From: JAVBKU01 sp031553875
Lineage (GTDB): Bacteria > Bacteroidota > Bacteroidia > Bacteroidales > Rikenellaceae
Reading direction: 5' to 3'
Assembly: GCA_031553875.1 (NCBI GenBank)
Contig: JAVBKU010000004.1
Location: 1 to 64,000, forward strand
DNA: 64,000 bases
The notes below the pieces were generated by a model. The model saw only the letters and a program-made list of their open reading frames with translations, was not told where the DNA came from and searched no databases. The position numbers and the translations under genes are program-made. Positions 26,896 to 35,431 of this stretch are shown in pieces. Position 1 is the first letter of the stretch. Every line of letters starts with the position of its first letter.

Positions 26896-27864
26896 ATGAA
26901 GATCGACATCACACGGCACGGTTTCGGGCTGACTGTCCTGGTCTTCTTCGCTTTCCTGGCGTTGTTATTCAGCGTTGAGCCCGCTTTAGAGCCGAAAGTG
27001 ATGATCGGAGCAGGGTTGCCGTTGGGTGGTGTGATCTACGCGCTCGACCAGTGGTCGCCGGAATTCGCCACAGTGCTGCTTGTGGTGGTGGTATTTGTGA
27101 GTTCCCTGCTTTTGGCGATATTCACGTCGCGCAACATGATCCACTTTGAGAAGACCTATCTCCCCATCACTCTCTACCTCTTCACGGGAGTGGCGATGCT
27201 GTGTTCTGCCCACTATCTCAACGTCTTTATAGCCGCCCTGCTGGTGATATATTCCATAAACATCATTTCCGGGACATTTTCCCGTTTCGGAACGGCGAGC
27301 GGAATATTCAATGCCTCGCTGTTCGTGGGCCTGGCCCCGTTGTTCTATGCCCCGAGCGTGGTATTCGTACTGTCGTTGCCGGTAGCCCTGGCTATGCACC
27401 GCTCCGACGTCAGGATGTGGATAGTGTCGCTGTGCGGAGTTCTGCTGCCCGTGGCGGTATGTTCGTATGTGGAGTGGGCTATAGGCGACGGTTTCTGGTT
27501 GGCTGTGAATGAGATGTGGACGGATATTATCTCACCGTCGACAGTGTCGTGGTCGTTGCCGGTATCCTATATCATGTTGATCGCGTTGATCGTGGTAATG
27601 ATAATATGGTCGACGGTGGTGTGTGCTCGGACATGGAATTCCACCCGCCCGCGGGCTATAAAGGCCATATCGTATAATTACTGGCAACTTGCGATATCGC
27701 TCCTGATGTTCGCCCTGCCGAGCCGCTCGATAGAGATGATGGCTTTCGTGGCTATCCCGGTTTCAGTACTGTTGCCGGCGATATTTATGAGGGGAGGTAG
27801 CCGCCTGGCATCGAATGTCCTCTACCTTGTCCTTATCCTGGCGGTGATAGCTGTGAGTGTTTAA
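26896..27864 (+). CDS. Polytopic inner-membrane protein of unknown function (DUF6427-like)
   Basis: The 322-aa protein is mostly hydrophobic, with about ten predicted membrane segments and short loops. A central LNVFIAALLVIYSINIISGTFSRFG...IFNASLFVGLAPLFY stretch resembles Bacteroidota-only membrane proteins often found beside purD. I assign no activity. It directly follows purD (8-base gap) and ends at a strong terminator. Position and fold suggest an integral inner-membrane protein, perhaps an exporter-like or O-antigen-ligase-like protein, but no motif supports either. Confidence 0.75.
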   Translation: MKIDITRHGFGLTVLVFFAFLALLFSVEPALEPKVMIGAGLPLGGVIYALDQWSPEFATVLLVVVVFVSSLLLAIFTSRNMIHFEKTYLPITLYLFTGVAMLCSAHYLNVFIAALLVIYSINIISGTFSRFGTASGIFNASLFVGLAPLFYAPSVVFVLSLPVALAMHRSDVRMWIVSLCGVLLPVAVCSYVEWAIGDGFWLAVNEMWTDIISPSTVSWSLPVSYIMLIALIVVMIIWSTVVCARTWNSTRPRAIKAISYNYWQLAISLLMFALPSRSIEMMAFVAIPVSVLLPAIFMRGGSRLASNVLYLVLILAVIAVSV

Positions 27865-27883
27865 ATTGTGGTGACCCATAAAA

Positions 27884-27916
27884 ATCGGCCGGTGTAAAAA
27901 CATCGGCCGATTTTTT
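27884..27916. terminator. Bidirectional terminator between purD unit and ftsI
   Basis: ATCGGCCGGTG pairs with CATCGGCCGAT (one G-T pair) over TAAAAA. A-runs stand on the left and T-runs on the right, serving both convergent transcripts. Confidence 0.88.
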
Positions 27917-30099
27917 CATAAACTTACTGCCCGCCCGCCCGCCGTTCTGCGTAGTGTGATGGCGATGGATTCTCCGCGCGGCACAGAGGTGCCAGCCTTC
28001 AATGATTGGGCATAGACGCTGCCTTTACCGTAGATTATGACTTTTAGCCCTGCGCTTTCAAGCAAATATAAGGCCTCCTTCAGTCCCATTCCCGTTACGT
28101 CGGGAACTACGCCCTCTACCGCCACGATATCCCTGAAACTATCCCTGCTCAATGAGTCGGCAGGTTTACCCATCCCGATCCATCCCTTGTGGTCGCGTCC
28201 GGGGAACGGGGCGTCGAAGCGACGGGCTACATAGCGGTATTCGGCGGCTTCGCCATACTTTATCACGGGATATTTGCCTTCGATGGCGGGCCTGGTCTTA
28301 GATACCGGCATCTGCCACTCGGTACTCGATGCGTAGACCCTGTCGGCGATTGCCCTGAACACGGGGCCTGCCAACGAAGCACCGTAATAAGTGTTCCTGG
28401 AGTTGGGCCCTTTATATGTCTTCATCACCACGATACAGCTGTACCGGGGTTTGTCGGCGGGGAAGTAGCCCACAAGTGTGGCAAGGTAGTGGCGGCCGCC
28501 GCGCGAATCGGTATATCCGTGCCGTCCCTGGGCGATCTGGGCTGTGCCGGTCTTACCCGCGACGCTGTAATATGGATTCTTGAGTACCTTGGCCGTACCG
28601 TCCTCGACAACCTTATTGAGAGCGTCCTGTACTTTCTTGAGTGTCTTGTCTGTGGCTATGGGTTTTCCCATAGTTTGAGGCTGGTAGGTGCGCAATGTCT
28701 GGCCGTATTGGCGTAATTCTTTGACCAGCAACGGGCGCATCATCACTCCGCCATTGGCCACGGCGTTGTAGAACGAGAGGGTCTTGAGCGGGGTCACGCG
28801 CAGGGCATAGCCGTAAGACATCATCGTGAGCGTCGTGCCGTCCCATCCCGGTTTGCCGGGATAGTGGATTATGTATTTAGGCTCACCCGCGATCTGCACG
28901 TTCATTGGCAGGCCGAGCCCCATATTGTTAATATGGTCCACGAAGCGCTTGGGCTTGTCCTTGTAGTATTTATTCACGGCCAGCGCGAAACCCACGTTAG
29001 AGGAGTGTTCGAATACCTCCGAAAGGGTCACCTTACCGCAGGCGTGCGAGTCGATGACTTTCACTTTGCCCACCATCACCTTGCCGTCGCCCGTGTCGTA
29101 CATCTCATCGAGCGAGGCTCCCGCGTTGTCGAGCAGGGTCATCAGCACAGCCAGTTTGAACGTAGATCCCGGCTCGAGGTTCATCCCCACGGCGTAGTTG
29201 AACTCCTCGGTGAATACCCCCGACCTCTTGCGTGTGATATTGGACATGGCCCTTATCTCTCCTGTGGCCACTTCCATAAGCACCACCGAGCCCCAGTCGG
29301 CCTCTCCGGCGTCCAGTTGAGCTTTGAGGGCCGTCTCGGCTACGTCCTGTATATCGACGTCGAGCGTAGTGACCACGTCCATGCCGTCGATAGGCTCTAC
29401 CGCCAGCTCATCCCTCACAGGCACGCGGAAACTGCCCGATATCTTCTGCATCATGGTGTTGCCCTCCACGCCGCGCAGCTCCTTGTCGAACGCCCCCTCG
29501 ACGCCGACCCTCACTCCGTCGTCATTGACCATACCCACCGTGCGGGCGGCCAGCGACCCGTGGGGCATGATCCTCTTGTTGACTTGCACTGTGATAAGGC
29601 CGCTCTTGTTGGTGCCCAGCCGGTACAGCGGGAACTTCTTTATATCCTGAAGCTCCAGGAAGTTGACCCTGCGGGGGGAGATAAGGACATATCTATTTTT
29701 CTTGGGGGCGCTACGGTATTTGGCGAGCATGCTTTTGTATGCCGCGGCGCTCTTGTCCTTGAATATCCAGGCGAGATTCTCGGACAGCGGCCCCACATTT
29801 TTGTTGAATATCGAGTCGACGATACCCTGCGCCGCGAAGTCCATGCGGATCTCGTACATGGGGATCGAAGTCGCGAGGATACGGCCGTCGTGGGCCAGTA
29901 TATCGCCCCTGTCGGCCTCTAACTTTACGCGCTCGTAGGTTATGCGTACCGATTTTTTCTTCAACTCCTCGCTCCTCGGGCCGTATTGGGTAGCCACGAT
30001 ACCCCCAATGATAAGAACCCCCGCCAGCGAGAACCACAGGTAGAGCCAGCGCACGCGGCGCATGATGCTCTTCTTTATTTCGGATTGGCCCTCTTTCAT
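27916..30099 (-). CDS. ftsI: Division transpeptidase FtsI (PBP3) with PASTA domain
   Basis: FtsI cross-links septal peptidoglycan. The 727-aa protein has one N-terminal membrane anchor (residues ~18-37), then a PBP dimerisation domain (LEADRGDILAHDGRILA). The transpeptidase has the serine motif SxxK (STFK, Ser312-Lys315), SSN (366-368), and KTG (516-518). A PASTA domain closes the chain (VVPDVTGMGLKEALYLLESAGLKV), common in Bacteroidota FtsI. Its start overlaps the ftsL-like stop by 4 bases (ATGA), suggesting coupled translation. The stop lies at the terminator, so the usual next gene, murE, is absent. Confidence 0.95.
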   Translation of the reverse strand: MKEGQSEIKKSIMRRVRWLYLWFSLAGVLIIGGIVATQYGPRSEELKKKSVRITYERVKLEADRGDILAHDGRILATSIPMYEIRMDFAAQGIVDSIFNKNVGPLSENLAWIFKDKSAAAYKSMLAKYRSAPKKNRYVLISPRRVNFLELQDIKKFPLYRLGTNKSGLITVQVNKRIMPHGSLAARTVGMVNDDGVRVGVEGAFDKELRGVEGNTMMQKISGSFRVPVRDELAVEPIDGMDVVTTLDVDIQDVAETALKAQLDAGEADWGSVVLMEVATGEIRAMSNITRKRSGVFTEEFNYAVGMNLEPGSTFKLAVLMTLLDNAGASLDEMYDTGDGKVMVGKVKVIDSHACGKVTLSEVFEHSSNVGFALAVNKYYKDKPKRFVDHINNMGLGLPMNVQIAGEPKYIIHYPGKPGWDGTTLTMMSYGYALRVTPLKTLSFYNAVANGGVMMRPLLVKELRQYGQTLRTYQPQTMGKPIATDKTLKKVQDALNKVVEDGTAKVLKNPYYSVAGKTGTAQIAQGRHGYTDSRGGRHYLATLVGYFPADKPRYSCIVVMKTYKGPNSRNTYYGASLAGPVFRAIADRVYASSTEWQMPVSKTRPAIEGKYPVIKYGEAAEYRYVARRFDAPFPGRDHKGWIGMGKPADSLSRDSFRDIVAVEGVVPDVTGMGLKEALYLLESAGLKVIIYGKGSVYAQSLKAGTSVPRGESIAITLRRTAGGRAVSL

Positions 30100-30659
30100 T
30101 TCTCAACGACGGTTGGGGGTGAGAGGCTCTCCCTCAGGGGTATGCCGCGCTCCCGCAGCTCTTTGAGTATGGCGCTCTGGCGCGTGGAGCTCATGCGTAT
30201 GGAGGATAGGGTGAGCGACTTGCTGCGCAGTTCCTTGACTTGCGTGGTGAGCCTGTCCTGCCGGCGGTATAGCTTCTGGTTGTTGAAGATGTTGGTGATG
30301 TAGATAAAGGTCAGCAGGGCCATGAAAGCGATGTAGGGATACTGCTTGCGCACCTCGGCCTTGGAGAGGATATTGCCCGAGAGAATCCAGTTGATATACT
30401 GCGACAGCTTCGACGGCTCGGAGCGCATATCCTCCTTCTCTGCGAAGGTATCGACCGGAGCGGGCGGGGTATGTTTAGGTGCGGAAGCGGCAGGGCGCCG
30501 GGGTTCATCGTCGTCTATGAAAGGGTAGGGAGCATCGTCGTCCTGGTCGCGGTCGTCCTCTGCCCGGGAGATAAGCTCCTCTATGTCCGCACGCGGTCCC
30601 TCGTCCGACAGGTAGATGTCGTCGAAATCGTAATCCCTATTTCCACCCTTGTATGACAT
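30096..30659 (-). CDS. ftsL: FtsL-like divisome protein
   Basis: The 187-aa protein sits in the ftsL slot between rsmH and ftsI. It has a long acidic, disordered cytoplasmic part (residues 1-~85, many Asp/Glu, then Pro/Ala), one membrane segment (about 108-127: YIAFMALLTFIYITNIF), and a short coiled-coil tail (LYRRQDRLTTQVKELRSK). This topology is that of FtsL, although sequence similarity in this family is poor, so the assignment rests mainly on position and topology. The acidic N-terminal extension is longer than in E. coli FtsL. It is preceded by rsmH with a 17-base gap. Confidence 0.82.
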   Translation of the reverse strand: MSYKGGNRDYDFDDIYLSDEGPRADIEELISRAEDDRDQDDDAPYPFIDDDEPRRPAASAPKHTPPAPVDTFAEKEDMRSEPSKLSQYINWILSGNILSKAEVRKQYPYIAFMALLTFIYITNIFNNQKLYRRQDRLTTQVKELRSKSLTLSSIRMSSTRQSAILKELRERGIPLRESLSPPTVVEK

Positions 30660-30676
30660 ATGCTTCTTGCCGGGAA

Positions 30677-31609
30677 TTACTTGCCGCCCTCGGCGTTCTT
30701 CTCCACTACACGCATCTTGGCGCTGCGCGAGCGGGGGTTGCGTTCTATTTCTTCGTCCGGGGGGACTATGGCCTTGCGTGTAATAAGCGTAAATGGAGTC
30801 TTGGCTGCGCCGTAAAAATCTTTCTCTACCTTGCCTTCAAAGTTGCCGCTGCGGAAGAAGTTCTTCACCAGACGATCTTCGAGCGAGTGGTAGGTGATGA
30901 CCACCATCCTGCCTCCGGGGCGGAGGGCCTTGAGGCTCTGTTCGAGCATCATCTTGAGGGCCTCCATTTCGCCGTTAACCTCTATTCGTATGGCCTGGAA
31001 CAGCTTTGCGTAGTACTTGCTCTCTCCGAATTTCGGCGTGGCGGGCTTCACAGCCTCCAGCAGTTCGCCGATGGTCGTTATGGGAGCTATGGTACGCGCG
31101 GCTTCGATGGATTTAGCCGTCTTGAAGGCGTTGTCCAGCTCGCCGTAATCGCGCAGTATGTTTATCAGATGTTGCAGTTCGTAGTTGTTCACTACCACAG
31201 CTGCATCCGCACCCCCGCGCTGGTTCATGCGCATATCCAGGGGGGCGTCGAAGCGGAACGAGAAGCCGCGCTCGGGCGAATCGAAATGATGGGACGATAC
31301 GCCCAGGTCGGCAAGTATGCCGTCCACTTGGTCCACGCCGTGATATCGCAGCCAGCTACGCATAAAGCGGAAGTTGCTCTCCACGAATGTGATACGCTTG
31401 TCTGACGGGAGATTAGCCCTGGCGTCGCTGTCCTGGTCGAAAGAAAAGAGGCGTCCCTTGCCGCCCAGCTTCGCGAGTATACCGCGCGAGTGTCCGCCGC
31501 CGCCGAAAGTGAGGTCGACGTAAGTACCCTTGGGGTCTATCGCAAGGGCGTCGATGCTCTCATTGAAGAGCACGGGCACGTGGTATGGTATATTCTGTTC
31601 GGCAGGCAT
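30677..31609 (-). CDS. rsmH: 16S rRNA (cytosine(1402)-N4)-methyltransferase
   Basis: RsmH methylates N4 of C1402 in 16S rRNA. The 310-aa protein has HVPVLFNESIDAL, the SAM-binding TYVDLTFGGGGHSRGIL, LFSFDQDSDA, DGILADLGVSSHHFDSPERGFSFR, and DMRMNQRGG, then ALKMMLEQSLKALRPGGRMVVITYHSLEDRLVK. These leave no doubt. It begins the rsmH-ftsL-ftsI operon. The mraZ gene that usually precedes it is absent: the upstream neighbour is divergent. Confidence 0.97.
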   Translation of the reverse strand: MPAEQNIPYHVPVLFNESIDALAIDPKGTYVDLTFGGGGHSRGILAKLGGKGRLFSFDQDSDARANLPSDKRITFVESNFRFMRSWLRYHGVDQVDGILADLGVSSHHFDSPERGFSFRFDAPLDMRMNQRGGADAAVVVNNYELQHLINILRDYGELDNAFKTAKSIEAARTIAPITTIGELLEAVKPATPKFGESKYYAKLFQAIRIEVNGEMEALKMMLEQSLKALRPGGRMVVITYHSLEDRLVKNFFRSGNFEGKVEKDFYGAAKTPFTLITRKAIVPPDEEIERNPRSRSAKMRVVEKNAEGGK

Positions 31610-31718
31610 ATACGGGTATTTGCGGGAGTGGGCGGAGAAAGCCCCGGTCTCCTGTCCTAAATCGTCGTAAAGATAAAAATATTTATCCTAAGAGGCATGA
31701 TTTGCCGCCCCGATTATT

Positions 31719-31726
31719 TATATTTG
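31719..31726 (+). promoter_or_regulatory. -7 box before the acyltransferase gene
   Basis: TATATTTG, 15 bases before the ATG at 31742, with TTTG at 31701-31704; the spacer (14) is short. Confidence 0.45.
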
Positions 31727-31741
31727 TGAAAACAAAGTTTT

Positions 31742-32599
31742 ATGCCCGAAACGCCGGACAACCACACTCACGAAGGCCTGCAAACGGTCGATATCGACAA
31801 GGTGCTTCGCGACAAAAATCCCCGCCTGCATAAGCTCCTGCCGCGGTTTTTGGTCTCTTATCTGCGCCGCATAGCCCACGAGGATGATATCAATCATATT
31901 CTCACTAATTTTTCCGGCCTCGAGCCTGTGGAATTTATCCGCTCGGCGCTCGGCTATATGAGGATATCGTACAGCTCGATAGGAGCCGGGCGCCTCGACC
32001 CCGCGGACCGCTATATCTTCGCCTCCAACCACCCCTTCGGCGGCCTCGACGGACTGATGCTGGCCGAGGAGCTGACGCGGCGCTTCGGAGAGACAAAGCT
32101 GGTGGTCAACGATATGCTTATGAATGTTAAACCGCTGGCCCCCATATTTATACCCATAAATAAGCACGGCCGCCAGAGCGGCGACTACGCGCGAAAATTC
32201 AGGGAGGCATTCGCCTCTCCGTGCCAGATCGCCACATTCCCCGCAGGCCTTTGTTCGCGCCGCATAAACGGTAAGATACAGGATCCTAAGTGGAAAAATA
32301 ACTTCGTTAAGATGGCCGTGGATAGCAAACGGGATATAGTGCCAGTGTATTTCGAGGGCCGCCTGTCCAATTTCTTCTATAACCTGCACTCTGCGAGGAC
32401 GTTCCTCGGCGTGAAGGCCAACCTGGAGATGCTATACCTGGTGGACGAGATGTTCGCCCAGGGCGGCGGGAATTTCCGTATGGTATTCGGCGAACCCGTG
32501 AAGTGGGAGGAGATAGCCGCCGGAGGTAGCACCGAACATTGGTGCGGAGTGATACGTACAAAAGCGTATAATCTTGCAGAAGAGTTGGTCCAACGTTAA
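31742..32599 (+). CDS. glsA: PlsC-like O-acyltransferase, probable glycine-lipid enzyme GlsA
   Basis: The 285-aa protein is a lysophospholipid-acyltransferase-like enzyme. The catalytic segment is FASNHPFGGLDG (His and Asp separated by five residues, as in the Bacteroidota subgroup rather than canonical HX4D). FIPINKHGRQ, FPAGLCSRR and VPVYFEGRLS form the acceptor-binding motifs. In Bacteroides the pair GlsB (N-acyltransferase) and GlsA (O-acyltransferase) makes glycine lipids. The next gene is a GNAT protein of the expected type, so I propose the GlsA role. The order here is glsA then glsB. A general acylglycerol-phosphate acyltransferase is the alternative. Confidence 0.78.
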   Translation: MPETPDNHTHEGLQTVDIDKVLRDKNPRLHKLLPRFLVSYLRRIAHEDDINHILTNFSGLEPVEFIRSALGYMRISYSSIGAGRLDPADRYIFASNHPFGGLDGLMLAEELTRRFGETKLVVNDMLMNVKPLAPIFIPINKHGRQSGDYARKFREAFASPCQIATFPAGLCSRRINGKIQDPKWKNNFVKMAVDSKRDIVPVYFEGRLSNFFYNLHSARTFLGVKANLEMLYLVDEMFAQGGGNFRMVFGEPVKWEEIAAGGSTEHWCGVIRTKAYNLAEELVQR

Positions 32600-32617
32600 T
32601 TTTAGAAATTCTTTTTG

Positions 32618-32625
32618 TAGATTTG
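32618..32625 (+). promoter_or_regulatory. -7 box for the GNAT acyltransferase gene
   Basis: TAGATTTG just after the glsA-like stop, 26 bases before the ATG at 32652. It suggests that the second gene can be transcribed on its own. Confidence 0.5.
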
Positions 32626-32651
32626 CCCAATATATTTATTCTGCGGACACG

Positions 32652-33554
32652 ATGAAGCCTGTAATAGAGCCGGTCGACAGGGAACTGATAAAGAGGGAAC
32701 TTACCTCCGAGCGATTCCTGCGAGCGACCAACAATGCCGGTAACGAGATATATGTAATAACCGCCCACAACAGCCCCAATATCATGAGGGAGATCGGACG
32801 CCTGCGCGAGTGGTCGTTCCGCGACGGGGGCGGCGGTACGGGTGCCGAGGTCGACATTGACGACTACGACCTGGTCGAAGGCGGCTACCAGCAGCTTATC
32901 GTATGGGATCCGTCGAGGGAGGAGATAGTGGGTGGTTACCGCTTCATTATCAGTCGCGAGAAGCATCCCAAGTACCTTTCCACCGAGCATTATTTTCGTT
33001 TCAGTGACCGCTTCCGCAAGGAGTACCTGTGCCATACCATAGAACTCGGTCGTTCGTTCGTGCAGCCCAACTACCAGGGCACGCGCACCAATCCCAAGGG
33101 TATCTACTCTCTCGACAACCTGTGGGACGGCTTGGGCGCGTTGGTGGTGAACAATCCCGATATAAAATATTTCCTGGGCAAGGTGACCATGTACGGCGAC
33201 TACAACCGCGAGGCGCGCGACCTGCTGCTTTATTTCCTGAAAAAATATTTCAACGATACGGAGAACCTCGTTGAGCCGATACATCCCATACAGCTACACA
33301 TGGACGATAAGGCCATGGCTGCTATATTCAACGGCGCCGATTACATGGAAAATTACAGGATACTCTCCCGCGAGATTCGCAAGCTCAACGAGACCGTGCC
33401 GCCGCTTATCAACTCCTACATGAACGTGTCGCCCTCGATGAAGGTGTTCGGTACGGTCATCAATCCCGACTTCGGCGACGTGGAGGAAACGGGTATACTT
33501 ATCACTATCTCGGATATATATCCTGCCAAAAGCGAAAGGCATTTCAGGGTGTAG
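32652..33554 (+). CDS. glsB: GNAT-fold N-acyltransferase, probable GlsB
   Basis: The 300-aa protein (start ATG 32652; a longer frame from 32574 would overlap glsA and include the promoter) belongs to the OlsB/hemolysin-like N-acyltransferases. REIGRLREWSFRDGGGGTG, QQLIVWDPSREEIVGGYRF, IELGRSFVQPNYQ, and LDNLWDGLGALVVNNPDIKYFLGKV are typical. It would attach a 3-hydroxy fatty acid to the amino group of glycine, after which GlsA adds the second chain. The C-terminal part (PPLINSYMNVSPSMKVFGTV) is characteristic of the family. The role in glycine-lipid synthesis comes from family and context knowledge; ornithine or other amino acids cannot be excluded. Confidence 0.8.
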   Translation: MKPVIEPVDRELIKRELTSERFLRATNNAGNEIYVITAHNSPNIMREIGRLREWSFRDGGGGTGAEVDIDDYDLVEGGYQQLIVWDPSREEIVGGYRFIISREKHPKYLSTEHYFRFSDRFRKEYLCHTIELGRSFVQPNYQGTRTNPKGIYSLDNLWDGLGALVVNNPDIKYFLGKVTMYGDYNREARDLLLYFLKKYFNDTENLVEPIHPIQLHMDDKAMAAIFNGADYMENYRILSREIRKLNETVPPLINSYMNVSPSMKVFGTVINPDFGDVEETGILITISDIYPAKSERHFRV

Positions 33555-33588
33555 TTTCAGAGTTTATAGATTATTATCATGTAATAAG

Positions 33589-33621
33589 GCGGTCGATACA
33601 AAAGTGTCGGCCGCTTTTTTT
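33589..33621 (+). terminator. Terminator after the acyltransferase pair
   Basis: GCGGTCGATAC and GTGTCGGCCGC form an imperfect 11-bp stem over AAAA, followed by TTTTTTT. Confidence 0.85.
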
Positions 33622-33755
33622 ATCGGATTACGGTAGTATCCGTGCACCGCCCAAAGTGCTTTGCGCCTCCCCCGATTGGGTGGCGGCAGTACTTTTGATT
33701 GTTCGACTGATGCCTGCACCTCTCGTTCTTGCACTCTCTTGTCAATCTTTTCTTC

Positions 33756-33781
33756 GTACCTTTTGCTTGTACAAAAGGTAC
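33756..33781. repeat. GTACCTTTTG/CAAAAGGTAC inverted repeat
   Basis: A 10-bp perfect stem around CTTGTA. It adjoins the larger cruciform at 33795-33950. Similar CAAAAGGTAC-type sequences are familiar from Bacteroidales intergenic repeats. Confidence 0.6.
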
Positions 33782-33794
33782 CCAAAATACACCC

Positions 33795-33950
33795 TCCGAT
33801 GAAAATTTACTGATGAGCGACTTCGTACGTCCTAAAACGTCGAACTCCTCCTTTTTAGCGGGATCTTCGCCCCGCTAACAGTCGTTAAACACGGCGTCGT
33901 TTTTTAACGGACTTCCTCGTCACTCCTCCGGGCGTAAATTTTCAGAGTCG
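33795..33950. repeat. Large cruciform element
   Basis: TGAAAATTTAC (33800-33810) and its perfect reverse complement (33934-33944) bound about 145 bp. The two halves also match in inverted order further inside (GAG-GAC...GTCC-TAAAA-ACG-CG), and the centre is a TAGCGGG/CCCGCTA hairpin (33856-33877). The 541-base gap between glsB and panD contains this, the adjacent CAAAAGGTAC hairpin and two terminators, but no gene that I can support. Confidence 0.7.
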
Positions 33951-34002
33951 GGACTGCAAGCATCCGTCGGACGCTTTTAAGATTATAATTATTCTACAAA
34001 CA

Positions 34003-34034
34003 AAGGCGGGGGCCCTATCTGGGGTCCCCGCCTT
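34003..34034 (-). terminator. Terminator of panC-panD
   Basis: An AAGGCGGGG...CCCCGCCTT hairpin with an inner CCC/GGGG pair, 62 bases past the panD stop. The T-run on the minus strand is interrupted (TTTGTTTG). Confidence 0.65.
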
Positions 34035-34095
34035 ACATTTATTTGGTCCGCAGCATGACCATTCCTGTCGCGCAGCGTCCTCGTACGTATGTCTT

Positions 34096-34449
34096 TTACC
34101 TGATGATCTTATTTGTCAGCGTATCGGGGAATACCACCCACGGCTTGAAAGCCTTGGCCTTCTCGAAGTCCATAAGGGCATACGACACGATGATCACCAC
34201 GTCGCCCACACACACCCTGCGGGCGGCGGCTCCGTTGAGGCATATGGCCCCGCTGCCGCGTTTACCCTTGATGGTGTAAGTCTCAAGACGCTCGCCGTTG
34301 TTCACATTGAGTATCTGCACCTTCTCGCCCTCGATCATGTTGGCCGCCTCCATCAACTCTTCGTCGATGGTGATGCTGCCCACGTAGTCGAGATTGGCCT
34401 CGGTGACGCTGACACGGTGGATCTTTGACTTCAATACCTCTATCTGCAT
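34096..34449 (-). CDS. panD: Aspartate 1-decarboxylase (pyruvoyl enzyme precursor)
   Basis: PanD converts aspartate to beta-alanine. The 117-aa zymogen has the self-cleavage site Gly24-Ser25 (DYVGSITID); Ser25 becomes the pyruvoyl group. Lys8-Ile-His11 (KSKIHRV), the Tyr in [12 protein letters not shown], and [19 protein letters not shown] are conserved. It lies 16 bases downstream of panC, so beta-alanine is made beside its consumer. The length is normal. Confidence 0.96.
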   Translation of the reverse strand: MQIEVLKSKIHRVSVTEANLDYVGSITIDEELMEAANMIEGEKVQILNVNNGERLETYTIKGKRGSGAICLNGAAARRVCVGDVVIIVSYALMDFEKAKAFKPWVVFPDTLTNKIIR

Positions 34450-34465
34450 GACTTGAATTGTATTT

Positions 34466-35296
34466 TTATAGAGCTATATTATCTATCAATCTTACGTTTC
34501 CTGCTTTCACGGCAATACATCCGCGTTTCTCTCCCGGTTCCTCCAATGAGGATACCTCCCTGAAAGTGTCGCTGTTCACAACAGCGAAATATTCCACTTC
34601 GAGCTCCGGAGCAGCGTTCACGGCATCAACTACCATACGCTTCACTTCCTCCACGCTCTTTTCCCCCTTTACAGCCGCCGCTTCACTCAGTGCGGCGTAT
34701 ATCCTTGGCGCGGCCTTGCGGCATTCGGGCGTGAGCAACACGTTGCGCGAGCTGAGCGCCAATCCATCTTCCGCCCTCACTATGGGGCAGGGGACAATTT
34801 CTATGCCCATTTCCAGTTGCCGCGCCATCGCTCTGATGACGGCGATCTGCTGGAAGTCCTTCTCGCCGAAGTAGGCCTTGTCGCAGGGGGCGAGGGCGAA
34901 CAGCTTGCTCACTATCTGCGCCACGCCGTTGAAATGGCCGGGGCGGTGGGCTCCTTCGAGCACTTTGTCCAATGTTCCGAAGTCGAACACCCTCTTGTCC
35001 TCGCTGGGGTACATCTCCTCTATCGAGGGGGCGAACACTATGTCGACGCCCAGACTCTCCAATAGGGCAAGGTCGGCCTCCATGGTGCGCGGGTAGTTCT
35101 TCAGATCACCGGGGTCGTTGAACTGCGTGGGGTTGACGAACACCGACACCACTACCAGTCCGCACTCCTCACTCGCGCGCTTCACCAGCGAGGCGTGGCC
35201 TTCGTGCAGGGCGCCCATCGTGGGCACCAGTCCGCTCACCACACCTTCGGCCCTGACGGCCTCGGTAACCTCTCCGCTATGTGAAAACACTTTCAT
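34466..35296 (-). CDS. panC: Pantothenate synthetase
   Basis: PanC condenses pantoate and beta-alanine using ATP. The 276-aa protein (ATG 35296, MKVFSHSG; an upstream TTG is less likely) shows [16 protein letters not shown] with the HxGH nucleotide motif. [36 protein letters not shown], and [11 protein letters not shown] (KMSKS equivalent) follow. With panD it supplies pantothenate for CoA. The gene starts opposite the M49 peptidase gene with back-to-back promoters. Confidence 0.96.
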   Translation of the reverse strand: MKVFSHSGEVTEAVRAEGVVSGLVPTMGALHEGHASLVKRASEECGLVVVSVFVNPTQFNDPGDLKNYPRTMEADLALLESLGVDIVFAPSIEEMYPSEDKRVFDFGTLDKVLEGAHRPGHFNGVAQIVSKLFALAPCDKAYFGEKDFQQIAVIRAMARQLEMGIEIVPCPIVRAEDGLALSSRNVLLTPECRKAAPRIYAALSEAAAVKGEKSVEEVKRMVVDAVNAAPELEVEYFAVVNSDTFREVSSLEEPGEKRGCIAVKAGNVRLIDNIAL

Positions 35297-35336
35297 TATC
35301 AATCACTACCGCGGGACCCTCCCCGTTTTGACTCCG

Positions 35337-35344
35337 CAAAGTTA
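35337..35344 (-). promoter_or_regulatory. -7 box for panC-panD
   Basis: The minus strand reads TAACTTTG 41-48 bases before the panC ATG. It faces an identical box on the plus strand at 35377-35384. Confidence 0.55.
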
Positions 35345-35376
35345 GGAATTAGATTAATATATTCAAGAAAAAGCTC

Positions 35377-35384
35377 TAACTTTG
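35377..35384 (+). promoter_or_regulatory. -7 box for the M49 peptidase gene
   Basis: TAACTTTG 48 bases before the ATG at 35432. The leader holds CAGGGAGGAC near the start, an unusually purine-rich stretch that could act as a ribosome binding site. Confidence 0.55.
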
Positions 35385-35431
35385 TCTACGACCCCAAAAT
35401 CCCAGGGATTTGTAACAGGGAGGACAAAAAA

